Positions 1 to 9,805 of a stretch of 64,000 nucleotides of DNA are shown here, one piece after another (the first letter of the stretch is position 1; the number at the start of each line of letters is the position of its first letter). Both the position numbers and the translations under genes were made by a program. The DNA is from Geofilum rubicundum JCM 15548. Its GTDB lineage: Bacteria > Bacteroidota > Bacteroidia > Bacteroidales > Marinilabiliaceae. A model generated the notes under the pieces. That model ran no database searches. It was not told where the DNA came from and saw only the letters and a list, made by a program, of their open reading frames with translations. The stretch lies in contig NZ_BAZW01000004.1 in assembly GCF_000974365.1 (NCBI RefSeq), positions 1-64,000 on the forward strand. The letters run 5' to 3'.

Positions 1-36
1 TGCAGAGTATTCATAATAAATTTTAAATGGTGTTAT

Positions 37-962
37 ATGAGCAATATAGAGTATCCCAAAGGATTGAAAGGAACAATTGATATCCTGTCTCAGGAAAAAT
101 CGTATCAATCTGTTTGTCATCGGCATTATCCGGATCAACCGATGCCTTCTGTTTATATTATGGAGGAAATTGTTGATCTTATCCGGGAAATAATCTTTCC
201 CGGGTACTTTGGCAATTCCCCCACCGTCCGGGAAGTGTTCAGTATTACATAGGTGTGAATGTTGAGCTGCTTTATGAAAAACTAAGGCAGCAAATTTATG
301 CCGGTTTGTGCTTTGGATGTTCGGATGCGGATAAGTTTGAAATGATAGAAGCCAAACAGAAAGCAGCTCAGTTGGCGGTAAAATTTATCGATCAATTACC
401 GGATATTCGTTATCAACTTTCGACAGATGTAGAAGCAGCCTTTTTGGGAGATCCCGCTGCACAGAGTAGGGCCGAGGTGATTTTTTGTTATCCGGCTATT
501 AAAGCTATAACCAATTATCGTATTGCCCATGCTCTCCTTCAATTAGGAGTCCCGTTGATCCCCCGGATAATCGCTGAAATGGCCCATTCAGAAACGGGTA
601 TTGATATCCATCCAAGGGCCGTGATTGGTAATAGTTTTACCATTGATCACGGAACCGGAGTGGTGATTGGAGCTACTTCCATAATCGGAACCAATGTGAA
701 AATTTATCAGGGCGTTACTTTGGGTGCCAAGAGTTTTCCGTTGGATGACAAGGGCAATCCGATTAAAGGCATAGCCCGTCATCCCATCGTTGAGGACAAT
801 GTCATTATTTATGCCCAAGCTACTATTTTGGGGCGAATCACGATTGGTGCCAACTCCATAATAGGGGGAAACGTTTGGATAACATCAGATGTAGCCGCAA
901 ATAGTAAGGTGATTCAGGAAAAGTTTAGGTTTGGTGGCTTTGTGGGAGGGGACGGTATTTAA
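37..962 (+). CDS. cysE: Serine O-acetyltransferase (frame broken once)
   Basis: Transfers acetyl from acetyl-CoA to L-serine, the first step of cysteine synthesis in the cytosol. The N-terminal part (to about residue 65) is followed by a helical region and then left-handed beta-helix hexapeptide repeats (about residues 190-300). These include the family motif IDHGTGVVIGA and the turn GVTLGAKSF. About 308 residues, normal for the long Bacteroidota form. The frame breaks at about 231-236: one A appears to be missing in GGAAGT, and restoring it gives continuous SVQYYIGVNVE, typical of the family. ATG at 37 is the only ATG near the expected N-terminus. What lies upstream is outside the window. 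Confidence 0.88.
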
Positions 963-1095
963 TTTAATCCGTTAAAATACTATGTTGATCGTCTGTAATG
1001 CTGCGTTAGCCAAATATAGCCCTCCTTTTTGGTGTGATTTGCGTATTAAGGGTAATATTCGTAGACCACAATGATAGGTCATTCTATAAAATTTT

Positions 1096-1103
1096 TATCT
1101 TTG
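1096..1103 (+). promoter_or_regulatory. Bacteroidota -7 element (TATCTTTG) before siaB
   Basis: TATCTTTG matches the phylum consensus TAnnTTTG exactly and lies 24 bases before the ATG of the SiaB-like gene. No clear TTG/TTTG box is seen at the -33 position. Confidence 0.45.
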
Positions 1104-1127
1104 TGATAGTAATGATAAACAGGAAAG

Positions 1128-1676
1128 ATGGGCTTTGATATCGATAAATGGTATTCACAGAAGATGCAGGGGGAGGTAATTCTCAGGTATATGGGGGAGG
1201 TAAGCGCCGATAAAATTACTGAGGCTCTCGATGGTATCGAATCAAGTCTTAACCTTAAGAATGAAAAGAATAAGACCAGAAAGAAAGTTTACAACGTCTT
1301 TGTGGAATGTATTCAGAATCTTTTTCATCACGTTGATACACCACCGGCAACGGCCAGTGTAGATTTAGTTCCAAAATTTGGTGTAATAATACTTGCCCGG
1401 GATAGCTCTTTTTACCGTATATCTACAGGTAATTTTGTTAGATTGGAAAAAGTGAGCATTATTAGAGATCGAATTGATCAGGTCAATTCTTTATCAGATG
1501 AAGAACTAAGGTCTATATATCGGGATATTCTTGGTAATGAGGGTATTACCCTGAAAGGTGGTGGTGGTTTGGGCATGTTGGATATTGTTCGTAAAACAGG
1601 AAATAAATTAGAGTATGCCCTTTACCCGCATGATGATGAGTATGTTTTTTTCTCAATGGATGTCTATATTAGCTAA
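1128..1676 (+). CDS. SiaB family protein kinase (DUF6272)
   Basis: 182 residues. Resembles SiaB, the GHKL-fold protein that phosphorylates a threonine on SiaC in the SiaABCD pathway of Pseudomonas. Visible motifs are an N-box-like stretch ECIQNLFHH (E60, N64) and a glycine-rich lid GGGGLGML (from residue 144), as in HATPase/anti-sigma kinases. The siaC homologue starts 21 bases downstream, so the two are probably co-transcribed from the TATCTTTG promoter. No SiaA phosphatase or SiaD diguanylate cyclase is seen nearby, so the output is unknown. Family assignment is confident; the kinase role here is inferred from the family. Confidence 0.85.
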   Translation: MGFDIDKWYSQKMQGEVILRYMGEVSADKITEALDGIESSLNLKNEKNKTRKKVYNVFVECIQNLFHHVDTPPATASVDLVPKFGVIILARDSSFYRISTGNFVRLEKVSIIRDRIDQVNSLSDEELRSIYRDILGNEGITLKGGGGLGMLDIVRKTGNKLEYALYPHDDEYVFFSMDVYIS

Positions 1677-1697
1677 ATAACTTGGTTTACTACCGAT

Positions 1698-2078
1698 ATG
1701 GAAACAATAATTCGTGAAGGAAGTCCAAAGACTCCCTATGTAAAATTAGATAGTGAAAAAGGATTAATTGAAATTAAGGGGCGTTCAATTCCTGAAAACT
1801 CTGTGGAATTTTATAAGCCTTTGATTGATTGGTTGGATAAGTATGGGACTAGTCCTTTAAACTCTACCAGTGTGAATGTTCAGCTTGAATATTTTAATAC
1901 CAGTTCGTCAAAATGCATTCTGGATATATTTAAAAAATTGGAACTTATTTATAAAAAAGGAAGCAAAGTTCAAATTAACTGGTATTATGAGGAGGATGAT
2001 GAAGATATGTTTGAAGCAGGTGAAGATTATCAGTCCATCATCAACATTCCTTTTACCATGATTGAAATGGAGGAGTAA
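1698..2078 (+). CDS. SiaC family regulatory phosphoprotein (DUF1987)
   Basis: 126 residues, the usual SiaC length. SiaC is the switch protein that is phosphorylated by SiaB; in Pseudomonas the unphosphorylated form activates a diguanylate cyclase. The motif YFNTSSSKCILDI contains Thr68, at the same number as the phosphorylated threonine reported for Pseudomonas SiaC. The N-terminal TPYVKLD and FYKPLIDWLDKY segments are also family features. Directly follows the kinase gene. The C-terminal half is acidic (YYEEDDEDMFEAGEDY). The partner enzyme is not in this window. Confidence 0.88.
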   Translation: METIIREGSPKTPYVKLDSEKGLIEIKGRSIPENSVEFYKPLIDWLDKYGTSPLNSTSVNVQLEYFNTSSSKCILDIFKKLELIYKKGSKVQINWYYEEDDEDMFEAGEDYQSIINIPFTMIEMEE

Positions 2079-2131
2079 ATGAAATGGGTATTGGGTTTAA
2101 TTAGGATTATTCAAAGAATCGAATCATCTAT

Positions 2132-5100
2132 TCAATCGCTGCTGGAAATCTGATTATCAGAATTTTTATTGGTATAGCGCATGGTAAGAAACTTCTTAAG
2201 TGCACCCATATAAAGGAGTATAAATAGTAGCGCATTTAGCACCCAAATAATAATAAGGTTAACAAAGAAAGTGTTGTAGGATTTCTGACCTATGTTTTTG
2301 ACAGGTGCCAAAAAATGGGCCTTTATAAATGGATGACTGGGTATCATGTAAATAGGATCGAACTTTTGAACCAGCTCATCCTCCAGAACTAAAAGCCTGT
2401 CAATAAAAAGATCATTACTTCTACGGACAAATCGTTCCAGGCTTTCATTGAAATAAGTCTCTTTCAATTCCATTAGGTAAGCTTCTCCTTTATCGGCCAT
2501 CATCTCTTTTTTTCGTGCTTCTATGGCCTCATCGGCTTTGTTGAAGAGTTTAATATAGAAGGTTTTCAAGGTCTTTAGATGGTCTTGTAATCCATTGAAA
2601 TCTTGTTTTTTAAAACTTTGAGCATCCATTTGTATTTCAACGGGCGTTTCTGTTGAAGCGTATTTTTTATATTTGACCAATTCGTTGAAAATAAGCTGGT
2701 CAATGTCTTTTTTCTCATCCGGATCGGTTGTTTGCTCTCGTTTGTTTAGTTGGTTGGTCATCTCAGGAACCCAATAGTCTTTAATGTAGGTGGCTTGACT
2801 TTTTATGCGCTCAAAAGTATAAAACTCCTTTTGGTAGGCGTTGTTTGTAAACTGATCAACCGCGATGGCTTCAAAGGCCCATCTGGCTGCAATTAGTTCG
2901 CCATACCAGGGAATACCCTTAGTGGAGGATAGCTTAGGATTCAATTGGTCGAAATTGACAAAAACGCCACTTAATATTAATTGAGGAATGATGAGAAATG
3001 GAATCAGGATATAAATATTTACCGTCTTTTTAAAACTGTCTGATATATTTAAACCCAGAAGATTGGCAAATACCGAAGATGAAAAAAGTATTAACCAATA
3101 ATGCCATCCCAGACCCTGAATCTCCATAATTGAATTTCCTACCAAAACAAACAGGGCTGTTTGTACCGCAGAAATGACAGCCAGAAGAATGAATTTGGAG
3201 CTTAAATAACTCAAACGACTCAGATTCAGAAATGATTCTCTTTTTAATATTTTACGATCATTGATTATTTCTTCAGCACTCACTGAAAGACCTATGAAAA
3301 TGGCAATGATGACAGATATGATGATGTAAATAGTGAGATTGGGATTTTGACTGAAAACGTACCCATCTGAGCCTCCTGCGCCTGTTTCAAAATACAAAAT
3401 CAGGGAGGCTAAAATAAAGGCCAGTAGTGGTGATTCTAACAGGTTGATGATCAAGTATTGGGCATTCGACAGCTTGGCGTGAACGTCTCTTTTAATGAAG
3501 ATGTAAGCTTGTTTAAGCTTACCCGGAATCTGGAAATTTATCTCGGGCAACTGATCGGGAAGGAATTTTTGCTCTACGCGCTCTGGTTTGGGCGATTGAT
3601 GAAACATTTCATACCATTCCCTGGCATTAATTCTTCTTTCCCCGGTGGGGTTTCCATACTCATCCAGCATATTACTGCCTACAATGGTCAGGATTTGTTC
3701 CGGGCTTACGTTGCCACATACCGGGCATTCACTTTCCTCTCTATTGATATAATTGACACAGTTTTTGAAATGGTTAATGCTTCAACGGCATCGCCATCAT
3801 AAATAAGGTAGCCACCCGTATCAAGTACCAAGAGTTGGTCAAACATTTTAAAAATATCGGACGATGGCTGGTGGATCACTACAAAGATGAGTTTGCCCTT
3901 TAGCGCTAATTCTTTCAATAAATCCATGATGTTTTCCGAGTCTCTGGACGATAGACCAGAGGTAGGCTCATCCATAAACATGACGGCTGGTTCCCTGATG
4001 AGTTCCAGGGCTATGTTGAGGCGTTTGCGCTGTCCTCCGCTGATTTTCTTATTCAGTGGATTACCCACTTTCATATCTTTTATATCATATAAACCTAAGG
4101 CTTTTAACAAAGAGAGAACTTTTCGTTTAATGTTGGACTTAGAAATATGATCAAAGCAGAGCGTTGCGTTATAATATAGATTTTGATAGACGGTTAAGTC
4201 CTCTATGAGTAAATCATCTTGCGAAACATAGCCTATCAGACCCTTTACTTTCTGTGGATTGTTGTGGATGTTTGCGCCATTGATGGTAATTGAGCCCGAT
4301 TTGGGCTTTAAAATACCTGTTAAAAGGTTAATCAGGGTAGTCTTTCCAGCTCCCGAATCCCCCATAATACCCACCAGGCTACCAGAACCGGAAGAGAAAT
4401 TCATGGGGTGAAGTCCCACGGCACTTTTGGCATAATTGAAAGAAATATCTTTCGCTTGAAAATGAATGGGTTCTTTTTGCTGACTCTTATAAAACTGGCT
4501 GGCAATGGTGGTGTAGGTGATGGGGGTAGAGCGACGATGTCTCAATGAACTTCCCGGCCGCATGAAGTGAATTTTGCCAGGCTGAATAATTTGTCCATTA
4601 ATGGTTAAATCGCTTGATTTTTTTGATTTAAGCAACATGACGTTGCCCGAATGAATGTTAAGTATGCGGAGTTCGTTCTGTAAATGCTCTCGATAAAGGT
4701 AACCCTGTTTCTTCTTATGTTCTTTATCTCCGCTTATTATCAATAGGTTATTGCCGGGCGACTGGTTTTTGAAATTGTCAGTAATAAAAGCATAGATTTC
4801 AAGATACTCTTTACTGTTGATGTTAAAGGTCTCGGCAATGGTATTGGCAAACTCAATTTCAATGGCGGAAATTCCCCGGCTACCTGAATTCAGGAACTCG
4901 AGTAACTGAATAATAACAATCAGTTTTTGGTAATGGGTGAGTTCCTCATTGATGGCCGTTGCTATTCTGAGAATTTTTACGCTGCTGGCTGCATAACGCT
5001 TTTTAAGTTTTGAAGTTTCCCGTAGCTTTATTTCCTGCTCATGAATATATAGATCGAATAAAGACAAATGCTCATCCACCCGTTGCGAATTGAGCTGTAG

Positions 5101-5205
5101 CGAAAGGTAATTTCGGACCACATTTCTCCGATTCTCTTCATTCTGATTTGGTGATGATACCAAAGCAAAAAGCTGCATTAGTGCTTTAAGGATCTCTTCA
5201 CTCAT
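2132..5205 (-). CDS. ABC transporter fusion: FHA/TerB-like N-terminus, ATPase, ABC2 permease (frame broken once)
   Basis: About 1,024 residues after joining two pieces. Order: helical N-terminal region (1-110; TerB-like appearance is tentative); a region resembling an FHA-like beta domain (about 130-230); an ABCG-type ATPase with Walker A GDSGAGKTT (about 285), signature SGGQRKR (about 388) and Walker B MFMDEPTSG; a linker with CPVC (about 494); then an ABC2-type membrane domain with six or so hydrophobic segments and a long cytosolic or periplasmic helical insert (about 690-880). The frame breaks at about 3768-3774, where one missing base restores FKNCVNYIN and joins the linker to the permease. 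Substrate unknown. Convergent with siaC. Confidence 0.8.
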
Positions 5206-5253
5206 CTTTTTGGGGCCGTTTTGGTGGGCGAAATAGAATTGCCTAATTGGTGT

Positions 5254-5688
5254 CTATTTGCTATCACTGCTTTTAAAACCAATTAAAAGCATAGCCATGC
5301 CGGATTCTGCTATTTCATTGTTTAACCGGGCTTCTATAATGCACTCCATGGAGCCCTCCATTTTAAAATCCCATGAACCGGAAGCGCCATATTCGGAACT
5401 GGTATATAGCAGGTTTCGGTTGGTGTCATACAAGGAAAATTCGATGAGTCCCTCCTGGTGGCTACATAAAACAATGCGGTAAGTATTACCATTAAATAAT
5501 GTTGTTCTAAATTCAGCAATCTCCTCTCCTGTTAAAAAGGCTTTTTGTGAACGATCTCCTGCTACAAAGGGTGATTTTAAAGATGTCAAACAATCGTTGA
5601 CTAATTGTTCTTCCTGAGAGTTTATTCCGGATGGCATAAAAAAGCTAATACAGAATAATGCCGATAGAATGATACCTTTTTTGTTCAT
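5254..5688 (-). CDS. Small secreted protein, paralogue of the one at 17.6 kb
   Basis: 144 residues with a clear signal peptide (ILSALFCISFF, cleavage near residue 24). No function recognised. It is related to the product at 17613-18068: both have a YR[IL]V strand after an acidic stretch, an SLYDTNRN/RLLDDQRN segment, a WDFK motif and a closing hydrophobic strand ending in G(F/V). The pattern suggests a small beta-sandwich protein in the periplasm or at the surface. Lies just upstream (48 bases) of the ABC transporter on the same strand, so the two may be co-transcribed. Confidence 0.65.
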   Translation of the reverse strand: MNKKGIILSALFCISFFMPSGINSQEEQLVNDCLTSLKSPFVAGDRSQKAFLTGEEIAEFRTTLFNGNTYRIVLCSHQEGLIEFSLYDTNRNLLYTSSEYGASGSWDFKMEGSMECIIEARLNNEIAESGMAMLLIGFKSSDSK

Positions 5689-6004
5689 CTGTCAAAAATT
5701 TGTTTAATTCATAGGTTTGGGTTTGCTGCTTAACTGGTAAAACCCGCTTCACCAAAGTTATTCAAAACCGTTCACAATATAAACATGAGAAGGCATTTTT
5801 TTTCTAAAAAGCCGCTTTTATCCGTTAAAGTTAAACCGATGACTTTTGACTGCTTTATGGTTTTGAAGGATTTTGATGATCCCCTTCCGATATAAAGTGT
5901 CACTTTGGCGCGTGATTGGATCGGCTTTCTGTCAAATTGACGGTATTTTAAGCATGGCAGTCAATTTGAAGTATGGATGATCTAAACATCTAATAATTTT
6001 TACC
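5689..6004. other. Intergenic region, divergent promoters with operator-like repeat
   Basis: 316 bases between a reverse-strand secreted protein gene and clpB. No coding potential recognised. Its notable content is the inverted repeat described at 5931-5970. No perfect TAnnTTTG element is present. Confidence 0.5.
5931..5970 (+). promoter_or_regulatory. Operator-like inverted repeat upstream of clpB
   Basis: GTCAAATTGAC at 5931-5941 is itself a hyphenated palindrome (GTCAA-A-TTGAC). GTCAATTTGAA at 5960-5970 equals its reverse complement in 10 of 11 positions. The copies start 29 bases apart, about three helical turns, and end 34 bases before the clpB ATG. This could be a binding site for a heat-shock or stress regulator; that role is inference. 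Confidence 0.4.
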
Positions 6005-8583
6005 ATGAATTTGAATCAATTTACCATAAAGGCACAAGAGGCGGTTCAGCAAGCCTTTCAGGTGGCTTCCGGACTAAATAATCAAGCCATCGAACCTGGG
6101 CATCTTTTGAAAGGAGTGGTGCAGGTCGAAGAGGGCTTAACCCGCTTTATCTTTAATAAGTTGGGCATTGGCAATGTTCTGCCGGTACTTGATAAAATAG
6201 TCGAATCCTATCCTAAGGTGAGCGGAGGAGAACCTTATTTGGGACGTGCTGCCAATGATGCCCTTCAAAAGGCTTTGTCAAAAGCCAAAGAGATGGGAGA
6301 CAGTTTTGCTTCCATTGAGCATCTTTTGATTGGTGTTTTGGCGGGACGGGATGAAGTCGCTAAAATGCTTAAAGATGCAGGTGCTTCGGAGTCTGGAATG
6401 CTTCATGCTGTTATGGAGTTACGTAAAGGGAGTAAGGTGGACAGTCAGACAGCCGAGGATAGCTATAATGCCCTCAGTCGATTTGCCATCAATTTGAATG
6501 ATAGAGCCAGGTCAGGCAAACTCGATCCTGTTATTGGCCGTGATGAGGAGATCCGGCGCATACTGCAAATTTTATCTCGCAGAACAAAAAATAATCCCAT
6601 ATTGATTGGTGAGCCTGGTGTTGGAAAAACGGCCATTGCCGAAGGTTTGGCCCACAGGATTATTAATGGGGATGTCCCGGAGAACTTAAAGAGCAAACAG
6701 ATTTTTTCTTTGGATATGGGCGCCCTGATTGCAGGGGCCAAATATAAAGGAGAATTTGAGGAGCGCTTAAAGGCTGTTGTTAAGGAAGTTATTGGGAGTG
6801 ATGGCGAAATTGTTCTATTTATTGATGAAATTCATACCCTGGTTGGAGCTGGAAAGGGGGAAGGAGCTATGGATGCTGCCAACATATTAAAGCCGGCTCT
6901 TGCCAGAGGAGAATTAAGGGCCATTGGGGCTACCACCTTGAATGAGTATCAAAAGTTTTTTGAGAAGGATAAAGCTTTGGAACGTCGCTTTCAGTTAGTG
7001 ATGGTGGATGAACCCGATATCGTATCCTCCATATCCATTCTGAGGGGGTTAAAAGAAAGGTATGAATCGCATCACAAAGTTCGTATCCGGGATGAGGCCA
7101 TTATTTCTGCTGTTGAATTATCCAAAAGATATATCTCCGATCGCTTTTTGCCGGATAAGGCGATTGATTTAATTGATGAAGCCGCATCGAGGTTAAGGTT
7201 GGAGATGAATTCTGTACCGGAAGAAATTGATGAAATTGAACGACGCATTAAGCAGTTGGAAATTGAGCGGGAAGCTATTAAACGCGAGGGGGATAAACTT
7301 AAACTCTCTACTTTATCGCGCGAAATTGCTGAACTCAAAGACCAACGGTCTGTTATGCGGTCGAAATGGGAGGAAGAAAGATCCATTATTGAGGAGATTC
7401 AAAGGCAAAAATCTGATATTGAAACCTTTAAATTTGAGGCAGATAAAGCGGAACGCGAAGGTTTGTATGAAAAAGTAGCTGAATTACGTTACGGGAAAAT
7501 AAAAAATGCCGAACAATCGATTGAAGCCTTAAAGGTTAAGTTACAGCAAAAGCAATCAGACCAGCCCATGATTAAGGAGGAAGTTGATGCGGAAGATGTG
7601 GCACAGGTGGTGAGCAAGTGGACAGGCATACCGGTCAACAGGATGTTGAGAAGTGAACGCCAGAAATTATTGTCGATAGAAGGTGAGTTGCATAACAGAG
7701 TCGTTGGTCAGGATGAAGCAATTTCTGCTGTGGCCAATGCGATCAGAAGGAGCAGGGCCGGATTACAGGATGTCAGAAGACCCATTGGTTCGTTTATTTT
7801 TCTGGGCTCTACGGGTGTCGGAAAAACAGAATTGGCAAAGGCCCTGGCCGGGTTTCTGTTTGATGATGAAAATCTGATGACCCGGATTGATATGTCCGAA
7901 TACCAGGAGCGACACTCGGTATCCCGCTTAGTAGGGGCACCTCCCGGCTATGTGGGCTATGATGAGGGCGGACAGTTAACGGAGGCTGTTCGAAGAAAAC
8001 CTTACTCCGTTGTGCTTCTCGATGAAATTGAAAAGGCACACCCCGATGTGTTTAATATTTTGCTTCAAGTGCTGGATGATGGTCGCCTGACTGATAACAA
8101 AGGTCGATTGGTGGATTTTAAAAACACCATTATCATCATGACTTCAAATCTGGGTTCTTCCATTTTACAGCAAAATATTGAATCGGCCATTGATGGAAAT
8201 ACAGAAATAAGCCGGAAGCCCGTGAGCAGGTAATGGTACTGTTAAAGCAGTCGATAAGGCCAGAATTCATAAATAGGATCGATGAAATTATTATTTTTAC
8301 GCCTTTGAGTAAAAACGAAATACGAGAGGTCGTGCGCTTACAGTTTAACGGTATTGCCAGAATGCTGTCAGATCAGGGCTTAGAATTGAAAATAACAGAT
8401 GATGCCATCGATTGGCTGGCTTCAGCAGGGTTTGACCCGGCCTATGGTGCTCGTCCCATTAAAAGGGCCATTCAAAGGTATGTCCTGAATCACCTGTCAG
8501 AACTGATTTTGTCTGAAAAAGTTTCCAATGATCAAGCCATTATGGTAGATGTAGAAGCGGATCAATTGACTTTTAGTAACTAA
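6005..8583 (+). CDS. clpB: ATP-dependent chaperone ClpB (frame broken once)
   Basis: Cytosolic AAA+ disaggregase that works with DnaK to rescue aggregated proteins. About 859 residues, full length: N-terminal Clp-N repeats (1-145), AAA-1 with Walker A GEPGVGKT (202-209) and Walker B VLFIDEIH, the long coiled-coil middle domain (about 400-525) that distinguishes ClpB from ClpC, AAA-2 with GSTGVGKT (601-608), and a C-terminal small domain ([15 protein letters not shown]). The frame breaks at about 8204-8207; one missing A in GAAATAAG restores KPEAREQVM. An intact gene is expected in the organism. A repeat at 5931-5970 may be its operator. Confidence 0.93.
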
Positions 8584-8586
8584 ATT

Positions 8587-8612
8587 TAAGGCTGCCTTAA
8601 GGGGCAGCTTAA
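8587..8612 (+). terminator. Hairpin after clpB
   Basis: TAAGGCTGCC pairs with GGCAGCTTA around a short loop with one bulged base, starting 4 bases after the clpB stop. It has no strong T run, so it is only a probable terminator. Confidence 0.4.
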
Positions 8613-8763
8613 TGATTAACAGGTATCAAAATTTTGTTGAAATAATTGACAAAAAGAAAGCCCCAATTTTTGGGAGGGCTATAACTACTGGTAACAAAAA
8701 AAAACATCAGAAAATGGCTCAGCCATTTTCCAAATCATCAAATGCCACCAAAGTCAGTGATCA

Positions 8764-9078
8764 TTAATCCATTTTGAAATCAAAAACTTTATCCAGCTTC
8801 ATCAAAGTAAGCAGACTGTAAACATCTTTATTGACATTCTGCAAAACAAAAGCGCCTTTGTTTTCGCGAGCGGTTTTAAGGGCTGAAATCAGAACCCCAA
8901 TACCAGTACTGTCAATGAATCGGATGTTTTGAAGACAAAGGGTAAGGTTGTATCCACTTTTGACCAATTGTTCAGCTAATTCATCTTTAACAACCGCTGC
9001 GATGGATGCATTAAGTCTGTCAGTCCCCTCAATCGTTGTCAAATAACGGTTATCTTCTATTTTTTCTGTTTTCAACAT
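8764..9078 (-). CDS. STAS-domain anti-sigma-factor-antagonist-like protein
   Basis: 104 residues, a single STAS domain of the SpoIIAA/RsbV type used in partner-switching signalling. The conserved phosphoacceptor loop IDSTGIGVL places the target serine at residue 57. Five bases downstream of the Hpt-domain gene, so both are likely one transcript. No serine kinase (RsbW-like) or PP2C phosphatase gene is adjacent; the SiaB-like kinase 7 kb away is a speculative partner. Confidence 0.82.
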   Translation of the reverse strand: MLKTEKIEDNRYLTTIEGTDRLNASIAAVVKDELAEQLVKSGYNLTLCLQNIRFIDSTGIGVLISALKTARENKGAFVLQNVNKDVYSLLTLMKLDKVFDFKMD

Positions 9079-9083
9079 GGCAA

Positions 9084-9560
9084 TTAATTTTCTAGTACTG
9101 TCTTAAGTTCAACACAGGCAACATTGCAAGCATTTATGAATTTTTCTATGATCAATTCCATGGTTTCCTGAGTGCTGTTTTCTCTTAACCACATCTGTTT
9201 TTCATCCGGATAGTTGTTGAGATTTCTCTGAAGGGCATTCAGTTCTTCCTCTTTATTAATATCAAGGCTGCCGGACTTTTCCAGCTCTTTTAATCTAAAG
9301 GTTTTGGCGATTAACTCAAGGTTCTTTAAATCAATATTGCCCAATTCATTCATTCCCATGGATAATACGGATGATTTGGCTTTGTGCGCCAAAGCGGCCA
9401 ATCTTTTCCAATCTTTTTGACTATAGTAAAGTTTAAATCCTTCGGTAAATTCAGAAACCTGGTCCAGGAATATGGTAATCAATTCATTAATGATGCCCTG
9501 GTCTCCATCGGCAATGCTTTCCAAATAGGAGAGATCTATTTCCTGATGACTTGATAACAT
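9084..9560 (-). CDS. Hpt (histidine phosphotransfer) domain protein
   Basis: 158 residues, all-helical. Residues about 8-105 resemble an Hpt four-helix bundle with the phosphorylatable histidine in AHKAKSSVLSMGM (H59). Hpt proteins carry phosphate between hybrid histidine kinases and response regulators in the cytosol. The C-terminal 50 residues are outside the domain and not recognised. Divergent from gcvT and co-directional with the STAS gene, suggesting that a phosphorelay and partner switching are coupled; this coupling is inference. Confidence 0.72.
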   Translation of the reverse strand: MLSSHQEIDLSYLESIADGDQGIINELITIFLDQVSEFTEGFKLYYSQKDWKRLAALAHKAKSSVLSMGMNELGNIDLKNLELIAKTFRLKELEKSGSLDINKEEELNALQRNLNNYPDEKQMWLRENSTQETMELIIEKFINACNVACVELKTVLEN

Positions 9561-9805
9561 ACTATTGGCTTTTGTTTACTGGATGTAAAATTAATGCAAA
9601 TCTAATACTTTTCACATCATTTTTCAGAAAAAGATGGTTTCCGGTATTTTGATTGATTAAACAAAAATAATATAATCATTGGCTATTCATAACAAATAAC
9701 AGCTAAATGCGCCATTTATTTTCTTAAATTTACAAATAGAAAACTTTTTGTGTGAATGCTTTTGAATTAAAAGTGAAACAATTTCATCTGGATACGATCA
9801 TACCT

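Noticed and set aside
588-818. Reverse-strand open frame inside cysE
   Set aside because: It lies wholly within the conserved hexapeptide-repeat region of cysE and its product resembles nothing; it is a shadow of the real frame.
6463-7386. Reverse-strand open frames inside clpB
   Set aside because: They overlap the ATPase domains and have low-complexity serine-rich products, as expected of a shadow.
8200-8235. Programmed frameshift in clpB and other genes
   Set aside because: The breaks lack a common slippery heptamer, occur in many unrelated genes, and fit single-base losses in runs.
8656-8680. AGCCCC/GGGCT hairpin downstream of STAS gene
   Set aside because: Stem of five pairs with no T run on either strand.
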